Shown in pieces: positions 6,452-15,038 of a DNA stretch of 64,000 nucleotides (within the stretch, counting starts at the first letter, position 1; each line of letters begins with the position of its first letter). Under the pieces are notes generated by a model. It was not told the origin of the DNA, did not search any database, and saw only the letters and a list, made by a program, of their open reading frames with translations. Position numbers and translations under genes: made by a program. The stretch is from Acidithiobacillus sp. (GTDB lineage: Bacteria > Pseudomonadota > Gammaproteobacteria > Acidithiobacillales > Acidithiobacillaceae), in the NCBI RefSeq assembly GCF_023256195.1, contig NZ_JAGDWX010000012.1, positions 1 through 64,000 of the forward strand. Reading direction: 5' to 3'.

Positions 6452-8449
6452 TCAGTCGTCCAGTAGGGCGCGCAGTCGGGCGCAGGCGGCGTCTGCGGTC
6501 AGATCCTCCCCTTCCTCTCTCTGGCTGCCCCCCTGCCAGTCCAGTAGATCTTTTGGTAATTCCTGTAAAAATCGCGATGGCTCCGGCGACAGCATCTCGC
6601 CGTAGCGTTTGCGGCGGCGACAATAACTCAGAGCAAGCTTGTGCCGCGCGCGTGTCACGCCGACGTAGAAGAGTCGGCGCTCTTCCTCGATCTGAGCGGG
6701 ACTCTCGCTGTTACGGTGGGGTAGCAGTTCCTCTTCGATCCCTACTAGAAATACCCGGGAAAACTCCAGTCCCTTGGCACCATGCAGGGTGGACAGACGG
6801 AGCACGTCGCGGTCTTCGTCCTCGTCATCCCGTTCCAAGATGTGGATCACGCTCAGACGGTTGAGGAGTTCGGCGAGGTTCTCCGGACCGTCCTCCTGCT
6901 CCTGCAGGCGCGCCATCCACGCCAACAGCTCTTCAAGATTTTCCCACTTGCGCCGGGCCTCACGCTCGTCGCCCTCGTTTTCCAGATACTGGCGATAGCC
7001 GATCTCCTCCAGGAGGTCGCGCAGCGTCGGCAGGATCTCGCTTTTTGCGCAAGCTTCGGAAGTGCGATTCAGCCAGTCGGCAAAACTGCGCAGGGCGAGA
7101 AGTGGGCGTTCGGCAAGTGTCAGATCCTCTTCCCAGACGGCGGCAAAGAGCGATATCTGCCGCGCCTTGGCAAGTTCCCCCAAGGTTTCCAGGGTGGCGC
7201 TGCCGATGCCCCTTCGGGGCGTGTTGACGGCACGCAAAAAGGCGGCATCGTCATCGGGATTGACCAACAGTCGGCAATAGGCTAGGAAATCCCGGATCTC
7301 ACTGCGCTCGAAAAAGGATAAGCCGCCGGATATCTGGTAGGGGATGCGGGCATTGCGCAAGGCCGTCTCGAAAGGACGAGACTGGTGATTGCTGCGGTAG
7401 AGTATGGCGTAGTCGCGATACTCGCCCTGGCGCTGGAAGCGGTCGCGCAGGATGGCATTGACCACCTGTTCCGCCTCGTCAGCCTCATCATTGGCGACGA
7501 TAACCTGGATCCGCTCGCCGTCTCCCAGGCTGCTCCACAGCTTTTTCTCGAAAAGGTGAGGATTGTGGGCGATGAGATGGTTGGCGGCATGGAGAATCCG
7601 CCCGGTGGAGCGATAATTCTGTTCCAGTTTGATGACCTTGAGGTCGGGAAAGTCCTGCGCCAGTCGCTGAAGGTTATCGGCGGCGGCGCCGCGCCAAGAG
7701 TAAATACTTTGATCGTCATCGCCCACGGCCGTCAGATTCTGCCGCTTTCTCAGGAGGCTGCGCAGCAGCCGGTACTGGGCGCCGTTACTGTCCTGATATT
7801 CGTCCACCAAGAGATAGCGGATCCTTTCCTGCCAACGTTCCTGCGCCTCGCTGGAGCTGCTCAGAAGCTGGGTGGGCAGGAGGATGAGATCGTCCAGATC
7901 CACGGAATTGCAGGCTTTCAGGGCGCGCTGGTAGGGGCGATAGATGCTCTGCGCCAGTTCATCCAGGCGGTCCTGCAGGGGCATATCTTCGGGCTCGTGG
8001 CCGTCGTTCTTGGCCCGGGAGATGCGCGCTTGAATACTCTCCGCCAGATCGCTGGGCCCCTGCATCTCGCGCAGGAGGTTGCGGACCATGCTGAGGCTGT
8101 CGCCGGGGTCGATGACACTGAAGTTCTCACGATAGCCCAGCTGCGTGATATCGCGACGCAGGATCTCGAGACCCAGACGATGAAAGGTGGAAATGGTCAG
8201 GCCGCGGACCGAGCGTCCCTCCAGGGATTTCTGCACCCGCCCCTTCATCTCGCGTGCTGCCTTGTTGGTAAAGGTGACAGCAGCGATATGCCGCGGCTCG
8301 ACCCCGTGGTCCTCGATGAGGTGGACGATCTTGCGAGTGATCACCCGAGTCTTGCCCGAGCCGGCCCCGGCCAGCACCAGGACCGGTCCGTGCACCCGGG
8401 CTACGGCATCCCGCTGTGGCCCGTTGAGATCAGCGAGGGATGCGCTCAT
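6452..8449 (-). CDS. rep: ATP-dependent DNA helicase Rep
   Basis: A 665-residue UvrD/Rep superfamily 1A helicase, 3'-5', which assists replication forks past obstacles. Visible motifs: Q-motif LNGPQ (8-12), Walker A GAGSGKT (28-34), DEYQDSN (motif II), GDDDQSIYSWRGA (III), LEQNYRS (IV), STLHGAKGLEF (V) and YVGVTRAR (VI). Similarity to E. coli Rep (673 aa) runs to the C-terminal LSPEPSRFLQELP. The start at 8449 overlaps the lgt stop (ATGA). The frame is open much further upstream, but that part is antisense-frame lgt sequence and is not included. Confidence 0.96.
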   Translation of the reverse strand: MSASLADLNGPQRDAVARVHGPVLVLAGAGSGKTRVITRKIVHLIEDHGVEPRHIAAVTFTNKAAREMKGRVQKSLEGRSVRGLTISTFHRLGLEILRRDITQLGYRENFSVIDPGDSLSMVRNLLREMQGPSDLAESIQARISRAKNDGHEPEDMPLQDRLDELAQSIYRPYQRALKACNSVDLDDLILLPTQLLSSSSEAQERWQERIRYLLVDEYQDSNGAQYRLLRSLLRKRQNLTAVGDDDQSIYSWRGAAADNLQRLAQDFPDLKVIKLEQNYRSTGRILHAANHLIAHNPHLFEKKLWSSLGDGERIQVIVANDEADEAEQVVNAILRDRFQRQGEYRDYAILYRSNHQSRPFETALRNARIPYQISGGLSFFERSEIRDFLAYCRLLVNPDDDAAFLRAVNTPRRGIGSATLETLGELAKARQISLFAAVWEEDLTLAERPLLALRSFADWLNRTSEACAKSEILPTLRDLLEEIGYRQYLENEGDEREARRKWENLEELLAWMARLQEQEDGPENLAELLNRLSVIHILERDDEDEDRDVLRLSTLHGAKGLEFSRVFLVGIEEELLPHRNSESPAQIEEERRLFYVGVTRARHKLALSYCRRRKRYGEMLSPEPSRFLQELPKDLLDWQGGSQREEGEDLTADAACARLRALLDD

Positions 8450-9285
8450 ACCCCTTTGCGGGCGGGCACAGTGGGCGAGTGCGCAGCCGCCGGTGGACGG
8501 CTGGCAAAGCCGCCGCGATAGGCCCACCAGATGATCACCGGACCCAGGACGATCATGGGCACCGAGAGGAACTGGCCCATGGTGAAGGGCCCCCAGACGA
8601 AACCCAGCTGAATATCGGGCTGGCGGGCAAACTCTGCCAGAAAGCGGAAGATGCCGTAGAAGAGGACGAACATGCCCCCAACGGCACCGGCCGGTCGGGC
8701 TCGGCGACTGTACACGGCGAGGATGATGAAGAGCAGCACGCCTTCCAGGAGAAATTCGTAGATCTGGGAGGGCTGCCGCGGCTGCGGTCCACCCGCCGGG
8801 AAGACCATGGCCCACGGCAGATGGGAGACGCGCCCAAAGAGCTGATCGTTGATGAAGTTGGCCAAGCGTCCGAGCCCCAGGCCGATGGGTACCGCAGGCG
8901 CGATGAAATCCAGGGTTGGGAGGAAGGCGTGTTTCTGGTTTCCCAGAGAGAAGATCCAACAGGCCAGCACCACCCCCAGCAGGCCGCCGTGGAAGGACAT
9001 GCCGCCATCCCATATGGCCAGAGCTTTCAGTGGGTGATCCAGGTAGTAGGGCAGGTTGTACCAGAGCACATAGCCCACCCGACCGCCGAGGATGGCACCC
9101 ACGGCGACGTAGAATTCCAGGTCCACCACCTCGCCCTTGTCCCAGCGCCAGTGGTCCTGGCGACCACGACGGATCAGCCAGACGGTGGCGATGACGAAGC
9201 TGATGATCTCCAGCAGACCATACCAATGGATGGTCAAAGGCCCCAGCTGGAAGCCTACGGGATTGATGTCGGGATAGTGCAGCAT
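8446..9285 (-). CDS. lgt: Phosphatidylglycerol-prolipoprotein diacylglyceryl transferase
   Basis: A 279-residue inner-membrane enzyme that transfers diacylglycerol from phosphatidylglycerol to the lipobox cysteine of prolipoproteins. About seven membrane segments are visible. Signatures: WYGLLEIISF near the N-terminus, GGRVGYVLWYN, DGGMSFHGGLLGV and the family pattern GLGRLANFIN followed by LFGR. AAGGGGG lies just before the ATG. It sits between aguA (56-base gap) and rep (4-base overlap) on the minus strand. The polyproline lipoprotein at 5451 would be a substrate. Confidence 0.97.
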   Translation of the reverse strand: MLHYPDINPVGFQLGPLTIHWYGLLEIISFVIATVWLIRRGRQDHWRWDKGEVVDLEFYVAVGAILGGRVGYVLWYNLPYYLDHPLKALAIWDGGMSFHGGLLGVVLACWIFSLGNQKHAFLPTLDFIAPAVPIGLGLGRLANFINDQLFGRVSHLPWAMVFPAGGPQPRQPSQIYEFLLEGVLLFIILAVYSRRARPAGAVGGMFVLFYGIFRFLAEFARQPDIQLGFVWGPFTMGQFLSVPMIVLGPVIIWWAYRGGFASRPPAAAHSPTVPARKGV

Positions 9286-9341
9286 GAGAGCCCCCTTACG
9301 CTGGCGCCAAGATGGTCGAGGCCCGTGCCCCTGTCAAGCCG

Positions 9342-10367
9342 TCAGGCCGGAATCTGCATGGTCACGCAATGCAGACTGCCGTGCTGACGTGCGAGTTCCA
9401 GGCAGGGCAGGGGGACGATCTCGCGGTCGGGAAAAGCGGCAGACAGGCGCTCTGCGGCCAGGGCATCGGCGGGATCGTCGTAGGTGGGCAGAAGCACGGC
9501 ACCATTGATGATGAGGAAGTTGGCGTAGCTCAAGGGCAGGCGCGCCCCCGTCTCGTCATAGCGCGCCCGTGGCCAGGGCAGGGGCACCAGATGATAGCTA
9601 CCGCCATCGGCGCGAGGGAAGCTGGCGAGCTCCGCTGCCATCTGCTGCAAGGGCGCAAAGTGACTGTCGTCCGGGTCGTCACAGGACTGATAGGCAATGG
9701 TGTCGAGCGTGCAGAAGCGGGCGAGGGTATCGATGTGGGCATCGGTATCGTCCCCCTCCAGATGGCCGCTCTCCAGCCAGAAGATACGCTCGACACCCAG
9801 GTATTCGCAGAGCCGTGCGCTGATCTCCTCTCGCGACCACTGCGGATTGCGATTGGGCGAGAGCAGACAGGCACTGGTGGTCAGTAGGGTACCCGCACCA
9901 TCGCTGTCGATGCTGCCGCCCTCGAGGATCATGCCCAAGGTGCGCAGTGGCAGGTCGCCATAGGCGCCAGCGCTGTGCAGACGGCGGGTGAGGAGATTGT
10001 CCCGATCCGCGGCGAACTTCAGTCCCCAGGCATTGAAGCCGAAATCCAGCAGTTGCCGACGGCCGTCCGGGGCACGCAGGGTCAGGGGACCGTGGTCGCG
10101 GGCCCAGGAATCGTTGCTGGGGGCCCGTGCAAAATGGCAACGGTCGGGTCGGGCGCCAGCGTCAAGCACCCGCGCGCGCGCCTCACCCTCACTCTCGGCA
10201 TCGTGACAGACCAGGAGTACATCCTCCCGGCGGCTGATGGCCACGGCGATTTCCGTGAACACTGGCAGCACCGCGGGCAGCCGCTCGGCCCAGTCCGTAT
10301 CCCGGTGCGGCCAGGTCAACTGTACCATGGACTGCGTCGCCCACTCGGCGGGTAGGGTAAAAGTCAT
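9342..10367 (-). CDS. aguA: Agmatine deiminase
   Basis: A 341-residue member of the peptidyl-arginine deiminase family; it converts agmatine to N-carbamoylputrescine in polyamine synthesis. Visible: NDSWARDHGP, EGGSIDSDG, the substrate loop ESGHLEGDDTDAHID, and the nucleophile Cys334 in HGSLHC near the C-terminus. The ATG at 10367 is chosen because GAGGAG lies 7 bases upstream; the frame extends beyond it without family similarity. Family members that deiminate arginine peptides differ in context, so the agmatine assignment is likely but not certain. Confidence 0.9.
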   Translation of the reverse strand: MTFTLPAEWATQSMVQLTWPHRDTDWAERLPAVLPVFTEIAVAISRREDVLLVCHDAESEGEARARVLDAGARPDRCHFARAPSNDSWARDHGPLTLRAPDGRRQLLDFGFNAWGLKFAADRDNLLTRRLHSAGAYGDLPLRTLGMILEGGSIDSDGAGTLLTTSACLLSPNRNPQWSREEISARLCEYLGVERIFWLESGHLEGDDTDAHIDTLARFCTLDTIAYQSCDDPDDSHFAPLQQMAAELASFPRADGGSYHLVPLPWPRARYDETGARLPLSYANFLIINGAVLLPTYDDPADALAAERLSAAFPDREIVPLPCLELARQHGSLHCVTMQIPA

Positions 10368-10445
10368 GGGAATCTCCTCTGAGGCCCTCATGATACGGCC
10401 TTCCGTGGCTTTTCGACAGAGCCGGCGGCGCGCTAGACTAGGGCA

Positions 10446-11150
10446 ATGGCAGCCCCACTGGAACGTCTGGACCGACTTTTTTCGCGCCTGGGATACGGTA
10501 GCCGCGCGGAACTTCGGGACTGGCTGCGGGCCGAGCGCGTGCGGGTCGGGCCGGAGCTCGCGCGCAAGGCGGGCGAACGTGTGGATCCGGCGCTGGTGCG
10601 CATCGATGGCGAGCCCCTGGATCACCCGGACGGTCTCTACCTGCTCTACCACAAGCCGCTCGGCAAGGTCTGTGCGCACGGCGAGCCGCGCAGCATCTAC
10701 ACCGACTTCCCCGCGTCCTGGAGTGTCCGCCGGCCGGCCATCAACAGCGTCGGGCGTCTCGATGCCGACACCAGCGGCACGCTTCTCGTTACCGACGATG
10801 GCGCCTGGCTGCATCGCTGGACCCACCCACGCCGGGCAGTACCGCGCGTCTACCTCGTCGGTCTTGCCGAGCCCGTGGACGACGCGCTGCTAGCGCCTTT
10901 GCGCTCGGGCGAGCTGCTGCTGGATGGTGAGATCAGTCCCTGCCTGCCCGCCACGGTGGAGGTCCAAAGCCCTAAGCATCTGCGTCTGACCTTGCGCGAA
11001 GGACGCTATCACGAGGTACGGCGCATGATGGCGGCCTTGGGGAATCGCGTCGAGACCCTACACCGGGAGGCCTTCGGTCCCTTTCGGGTGGACGATCTGC
11101 AGCCTGGCACATGGCGGCTGTTGGCGCCAGCCGAGCGTATCCTGCCATGA
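10446..11150 (+). CDS. rsuA: 16S rRNA pseudouridine(516) synthase RsuA
   Basis: A 234-residue protein. The N-terminal S4-like RNA-binding domain (RLDRLFSRLGYGSRAELRDW, VRIDGEPL) is followed by the pseudouridine synthase domain, with catalytic Asp in GRLDADTSGTLLVTDDG. The LREGRYHEVRRMMAALGN motif fits the RsuA/RluB/E/F group. Length and S4 arrangement favour RsuA over RluE. It is divergent from aguA across 78 bases, and its stop overlaps the nudJ start (ATGA). Confidence 0.88.
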   Translation: MAAPLERLDRLFSRLGYGSRAELRDWLRAERVRVGPELARKAGERVDPALVRIDGEPLDHPDGLYLLYHKPLGKVCAHGEPRSIYTDFPASWSVRRPAINSVGRLDADTSGTLLVTDDGAWLHRWTHPRRAVPRVYLVGLAEPVDDALLAPLRSGELLLDGEISPCLPATVEVQSPKHLRLTLREGRYHEVRRMMAALGNRVETLHREAFGPFRVDDLQPGTWRLLAPAERILP

Positions 11151-11617
11151 ACCCGTCGTGGTCGCCGCACGTCACCGTCGCGGCCATTGCCGAGGACGAA
11201 GCCGGCCGCTTTTTGCTGGTGGAGGAGATCGTCGACGGTCGTCGCTGTCTGAATCAGCCCGCTGGGCATTGGGACCCGGGTGAGACGCTGCTGCAGGCCG
11301 TGGTGCGCGAGACTCTGGAGGAGACCGGCTACGCTTTTCAGCCCATCTACCTGGTGGGCATCTATCATTGGGAACATCCCCACAAAAATCTGACTTATCT
11401 GCGTTTTTCCTTTGCCGGTAAAGTCGGTCCACGGGACGAGTCGCGGCCTTTGGACCACGGTATCGTCGGTCCTTTATGGCTCAGTCGAGAGGAACTGGAG
11501 GCACGCCGCGATCAGTGGCGCAGCGATATGGTCAGCCGCTGTATTGCCGACTACTGCGCCGGCCAGCGTTATCCTCTGGAGCTGCTGCACTGCCTTCCTG
11601 CCCCCGGTGACGCCTGA
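11147..11617 (+). CDS. nudJ: Nudix hydrolase, NudJ-like
   Basis: A 156-residue Nudix phosphohydrolase. The box G-x5-E-x7-R-E-x2-E-E-x-G is complete (GHWDPGETLLQAVVRETLEE), giving the metal site. The N-terminal HVTVAAIAEDEAGRFLLVEE and the LNQPAGHW start of the box resemble E. coli NudJ, which hydrolyses thiamine and HMP pyrophosphates and nucleoside triphosphates. It is translationally coupled to rsuA by a 4-base overlap, an arrangement common in proteobacteria. Confidence 0.85.
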   Translation: MNPSWSPHVTVAAIAEDEAGRFLLVEEIVDGRRCLNQPAGHWDPGETLLQAVVRETLEETGYAFQPIYLVGIYHWEHPHKNLTYLRFSFAGKVGPRDESRPLDHGIVGPLWLSREELEARRDQWRSDMVSRCIADYCAGQRYPLELLHCLPAPGDA

Positions 11618-11642
11618 CGGCGACGCGTGTTTTTGCTATATT
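11614..11642 (+). promoter_or_regulatory. Probable promoter of rppH
   Basis: CTGACG (11614-11619), 17 bases, TATATT (11637-11642). The -35 overlaps the nudJ stop codon. The predicted RNA would begin about 20 bases before the rppH ATG. Confidence 0.45.
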
Positions 11643-11669
11643 CGGGAAAAATCTCATTGAGATACTCCG

Positions 11670-12218
11670 ATGATCGACGCCGACGGCTATCGTCCCAATG
11701 TGGGGATGATCGTATGTAATGACCACAATCAAGTGCTCTGGGCCAAGCGCCTGGGCGAGGATGCCTGGCAGTTTCCGCAGGGCGGTATCGACGGCAACGA
11801 GACGCCGGAACAGGCCATGTTCCGCGAGCTCCAAGAAGAGGTGGGCACCAGCAAGGTGCTCATCCTGGGGCGGACGCGAGGCTGGTTGCGTTACGAGGTG
11901 CCCTGTGCACGTCAGCGCTCAGCGCGACGACGCTATCGCGGGCAGAAACAGATCTGGTTTCTGCTGCGCTTCCAGGGTAGCGAGGAGGACATCAATCTCG
12001 CGACGGCGCACCCGGAATTCGAGGATTGGCAGTGGGTAGACTACTGGCGACCGGTGAACGAGATCATCGCCTTCAAGCGTCGGGTCTACTGGCAGGCCCT
12101 GCAGGAATTGGCGCCACTTATCGGCGTAGGACCGGCACCCATGCCGGCACCGCGTTGCCCCGAACCATCCAGGGCGCGGCCGCGGGGGCGCCGGAGATCG
12201 GCCACCAAGGTAGGCTGA
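11670..12218 (+). CDS. rppH: RNA pyrophosphohydrolase RppH
   Basis: A 182-residue Nudix enzyme that removes pyrophosphate from mRNA 5' ends and so triggers RNase E decay. The Nudix box is [20 protein letters not shown] followed by VG. Typical RppH features: [16 protein letters not shown] at the start, [16 protein letters not shown], and the C-terminal [20 protein letters not shown] basic proline/arginine-rich tail of about 30 residues follows. It is convergent with psiF, with a 27-base gap. Confidence 0.96.
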   Translation: MIDADGYRPNVGMIVCNDHNQVLWAKRLGEDAWQFPQGGIDGNETPEQAMFRELQEEVGTSKVLILGRTRGWLRYEVPCARQRSARRRYRGQKQIWFLLRFQGSEEDINLATAHPEFEDWQWVDYWRPVNEIIAFKRRVYWQALQELAPLIGVGPAPMPAPRCPEPSRARPRGRRRSATKVG

Positions 12219-12245
12219 GACGGGGACCGATCCCCTAGACGAATC

Positions 12246-12518
12246 TTACTTCTTCTTGGACAGGCAGGAGCGCATGAAGGCCTTGCGCTCCTCGCCCTTC
12301 TTGCCCTTGGCCTGCTGGTTGCACATGCGCATTTTTTCCTGCTGCGCCGTCAGCTTCTTGCCAGGCTCCTTGGCCTTCTCCTTGGCCGGCATCTGGTGGG
12401 TCATGGGCATGTTCCCCATGCTGCCGCCGTGGGCAGCGGCACTGGGCTCGGCCGCAACTGCCGCACCCGCCAGCAGAAAACTCAGAGACAGCAGACTCGC
12501 ACTGATCACTTTCAACAT
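12246..12518 (-). CDS. psiF: PsiF-repeat exported protein
   Basis: A 90-residue protein with a clean signal peptide (cleavage likely after AVAA, residue 23). After a Met/His-rich linker (GGSMGNMPMTHQMP) it carries one PsiF repeat, LTAQQEKMRMCNQQAKGKKG to FMRSCLSKKK, with the two conserved cysteines. E. coli psiF is induced by phosphate starvation; its molecular role is unknown. GGAGAAG precedes the ATG. No Pho box is visible upstream, unlike pstB in this window, so phosphate control is unproven here. Confidence 0.85.
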   Translation of the reverse strand: MLKVISASLLSLSFLLAGAAVAAEPSAAAHGGSMGNMPMTHQMPAKEKAKEPGKKLTAQQEKMRMCNQQAKGKKGEERKAFMRSCLSKKK

Positions 12519-12837
12519 GGTTTCTTCTCCGTCGTGGTGGATACCGCGACTGCGATTGTAGCTCCCGGCACAGAGGATCAGCTAGGTGTAATTCCTTGTA
12601 TACACCGTCTATTATGCTTGCACATGGGGGATTCTAATGCCGTCGACCTGCGCCGACGCGAGGGCCATGGGTCCACGAGCGCCTTGAGTCGAAGCATGGA
12701 TATTCCTGGGTGGAAGCTCCAAACATCCTGGGCCAAGGAGGAGGTAAACCCATCGTCGTCATCGCTGCCGCAATGACCCGCCTGAGATCAGGACGTGGCC
12801 GGATGGTCGCTCCGTTCCGGCGAGGCGAGGGCAACTG
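12519..12837. other. Intergenic region upstream of psiF and the MFS gene
   Basis: This 319-base divergent region separates psiF (minus) from the MFS exporter (plus). No clear promoter was identified for either gene. A strong Shine-Dalgarno-like GGAGGAGGT at 12737-12745 is not followed by a canonical start. The frame after it is open from an ATC at 12752 and closes by TGATG overlap with the MFS start, so a short leader peptide is possible. Confidence 0.45.
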
Positions 12838-14436
12838 ATGGGCGTGCTGGACACAGGCCGTCGGCGCATCGATGCCGTCTCTGCCGATCTGCCCCCAGGC
12901 CGCTTTCTGTTGTTGAATCTTGCCGTCGGTCTCGCGCACTTTTTGGTGCTCTTCAATGCCGGTGCTTATCTGGCTTTGATTCCCGAGGTGGCTGGAGCCT
13001 TGGGCGTCAATGCGAGTTTTGCCATCTGGCCGCAGACCGATTTCTTTGTGGGCATGGCCCTGGCGGCACCCCTGTCCCTGTGGTTGGCAGCCCGGCAGGG
13101 GGAGTCGCGCAGCTTTTTTCTGGTCTTTGCGGGCTTCGGTGCGAGCGCCCTCATCTGTGCCGAGACGACGGAGTTCTGGTCCTTCATCCTGGCCCGTTTT
13201 GCCATGGGCTTTTTCGGCGGTCTCAGTATCCCCCTGTCGCTGGCCGTGTTGCTGCATCGCTATCGTCCGGGTCGGGAAAAGCTGGCGATCTCCCTCTGGG
13301 GGGTGGCGGCCCTGACGCCTTTTACCCTGGCGCCGGCCGTGGGCGGATGGCTCTGTACCTACTGGGGCTGGCGCAGTCTCTTCTATCTGGACGGGCCGCT
13401 GGCGCTGGTTTTGACGGGTGTTGTCGTCCTCGCCTTGCAGGGTCTGCCATCCCTGCCTGCGCGGGCACGTTCGGTGGACTGGGTGGGGCTCGCGCTGCTG
13501 GCTCCGGCGCTGGCCACGACGCAGGTCACCCTCGACCTCGGAAGCTACCTGGACTGGTGGCACAGTCCGCACTTCTGGGCCCTGGGCACCCTTGCCCTGA
13601 TCCTGTGGGTGACGCTCTGGCTCTGGGAATGGCAGTATCCGCAGCCGCTAGTGGCCTACCGACTCTTTCGCCATCGCAATTTTCTGCTCGGGGTAGCGGG
13701 TGTTTTCGTTGGCACCGTGTTTTTTCAGGGGATCATGGCCTTGCTGGTAGTCCAGGCGCAGTTGGTCTGGGGCTACACGGCCTTCCTCGCGGGTGTCCTG
13801 GTCTTACCCATGGCCGCAACCGCGAAACCGGCCTCTCTGCTCAGCCAATGGGTGCTACGGCACTGGGATGCGGGTCTCGTGGCCGCCGTAGACCTGGCGG
13901 GGCTCGCCTTGAGCTGTTTTCTGATCGCCTCCTACGACCGCGATGCGTCCTACACGGCTTTGTTGTGGCCGCAGTTTGCGCTGGGGTTCTTTTTGGGTGG
14001 TCTTTTCCTGCCCCTGACGCGTCTGGCCCTTTCCGGTCTGTCGGAGAGCGAAGCCGAGCAGGGCTTGGGCGTATTCAACATGTTCCGGGTCGCCGCCCAG
14101 GGTTATGGTATCCCCATTCTCGTGGGCTGGCTGGCGCGCGTGGAGCAGCAGATCCATCACTTCCTGGTGGAACCGGGTGTCGCGTCGGCCGGTCCATTGG
14201 CGGAGACGACACGGAGCCTGCTGGCGCGCGGGCTGTCGCCGTCCGCGGCCACGGCGACTCTGGCGGGGGACTTGACCCGGCAGGCAAGCTTTCTCGCCTT
14301 CAATGCACTTTTTTATGCCTCCGGGTGGGCATTCATCGGGATTTCGGCGCTGCTTCTCATCTTTGCCCGTCCCACACGCATTCAAAGGGCCGTGTCTGCG
14401 ACCACACAAATCCGCGAGGAAATGGCGGAGCCTTGA
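12838..14436 (+). CDS. MFS drug-efflux transporter, DHA2 (EmrB/QacA) family
   Basis: A 532-residue inner-membrane protein with about 14 hydrophobic segments, the DHA2 drug:H+ antiporter plan. Typical family positions are visible: RFAMGFFGGLSIPLSLAVLL (motif region after TM4), LAPAVGGWLCTYWGWRSLFY (motif C, with Pro and paired Gly) and the long loop before the last segment (QIHHFLVEPG). No EmrA-type adaptor or outer-membrane channel gene lies next to it. The substrate is unknown. A GAGGCGAGGG stretch precedes the ATG. Confidence 0.88.
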   Translation: MGVLDTGRRRIDAVSADLPPGRFLLLNLAVGLAHFLVLFNAGAYLALIPEVAGALGVNASFAIWPQTDFFVGMALAAPLSLWLAARQGESRSFFLVFAGFGASALICAETTEFWSFILARFAMGFFGGLSIPLSLAVLLHRYRPGREKLAISLWGVAALTPFTLAPAVGGWLCTYWGWRSLFYLDGPLALVLTGVVVLALQGLPSLPARARSVDWVGLALLAPALATTQVTLDLGSYLDWWHSPHFWALGTLALILWVTLWLWEWQYPQPLVAYRLFRHRNFLLGVAGVFVGTVFFQGIMALLVVQAQLVWGYTAFLAGVLVLPMAATAKPASLLSQWVLRHWDAGLVAAVDLAGLALSCFLIASYDRDASYTALLWPQFALGFFLGGLFLPLTRLALSGLSESEAEQGLGVFNMFRVAAQGYGIPILVGWLARVEQQIHHFLVEPGVASAGPLAETTRSLLARGLSPSAATATLAGDLTRQASFLAFNALFYASGWAFIGISALLLIFARPTRIQRAVSATTQIREEMAEP

Positions 14437-14476
14437 ACCGGCTCGGTGGCTGAGGTAATCTCTGCCCATAATCCTA

Positions 14477-14505
14477 TTGAAACGCGTTCCAGCACCGTCT
14501 ATCCT
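14477..14505 (+). promoter_or_regulatory. Sigma-70-type promoter of trxA
   Basis: TTGAAA (14477-14482), 17 bases, TATCCT (14500-14505), about 97 bases before the trxA start. Confidence 0.55.
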
Positions 14506-14601
14506 CAAAACCATCGGTACCGGCCTCCATGCCAAACACCCTGTTCCGTTCCTTTGGCGATATTCCCATCGCCCACCAGTGTATCCGAGGAGTTTTCTCC
14601 C

Positions 14602-14928
14602 ATGAGTGACGCTATCCTGTATGTCTCCGACGACAGCTTCGAGAACGATGTCCTGAAGTCCAGCAAACCTGTGCTCGTGGATTTCTGGGCCGAATGGTGC
14701 GGTCCCTGCAAGATGATCGCGCCCATCCTGGAGGAAGTGGCCAAGGAGTACGCCGATCGGATCACGGTGGCCAAGTTCAACATCGATGAGAATCCTGCAA
14801 CACCGCCACAGTATGGCATCCGCGGTATCCCCACGCTGCTGCTCTTCAAGAATGGCAAGCTCGAGGCCACCAAGGTGGGTGCTCTGAGCAAGGCGCAGTT
14901 GCAGGCCTTTCTGGATAGTCAACTTTGA
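14602..14928 (+). CDS. trxA: Thioredoxin 1
   Basis: A 108-residue cytoplasmic disulfide reductant. The active site WCGPC is at 32-36 with the usual [18 protein letters not shown] context; buried Asp in LVDFWA and cis-Pro in [11 protein letters not shown] are present. GAGGAG lies 10 bases before the ATG at 14602; the longer open frame upstream is not thioredoxin-like. It is followed by rho, the common proteobacterial order. Thioredoxin supplies electrons to ribonucleotide reductase, methionine sulfoxide reductases and others. Confidence 0.97.
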   Translation: MSDAILYVSDDSFENDVLKSSKPVLVDFWAEWCGPCKMIAPILEEVAKEYADRITVAKFNIDENPATPPQYGIRGIPTLLLFKNGKLEATKVGALSKAQLQAFLDSQL

Positions 14929-15038
14929 ATACGCCTCGTCCCCGCCGCAAGGCGCCACGCGCGCCCAAGTCCTTTCCCAACGAAGATATCCTCCTGGAAG
15001 AAGAGGAAGCCTTTCTCCCCGCACCGGGGGCCAAGACC

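Noticed and set aside
6452..9226. One 924-codon minus-strand frame suggesting a fusion of an N-terminal extension to Rep
   Set aside because: The first 259 codons lie over lgt in another frame and have no Rep similarity; Rep starts at 8449 with an ATGA overlap.
12634..13572. A 312-codon minus-strand frame opposite the MFS gene
   Set aside because: Gln/Arg/Gly-rich translation with no family; it is antisense to membrane-protein codons.
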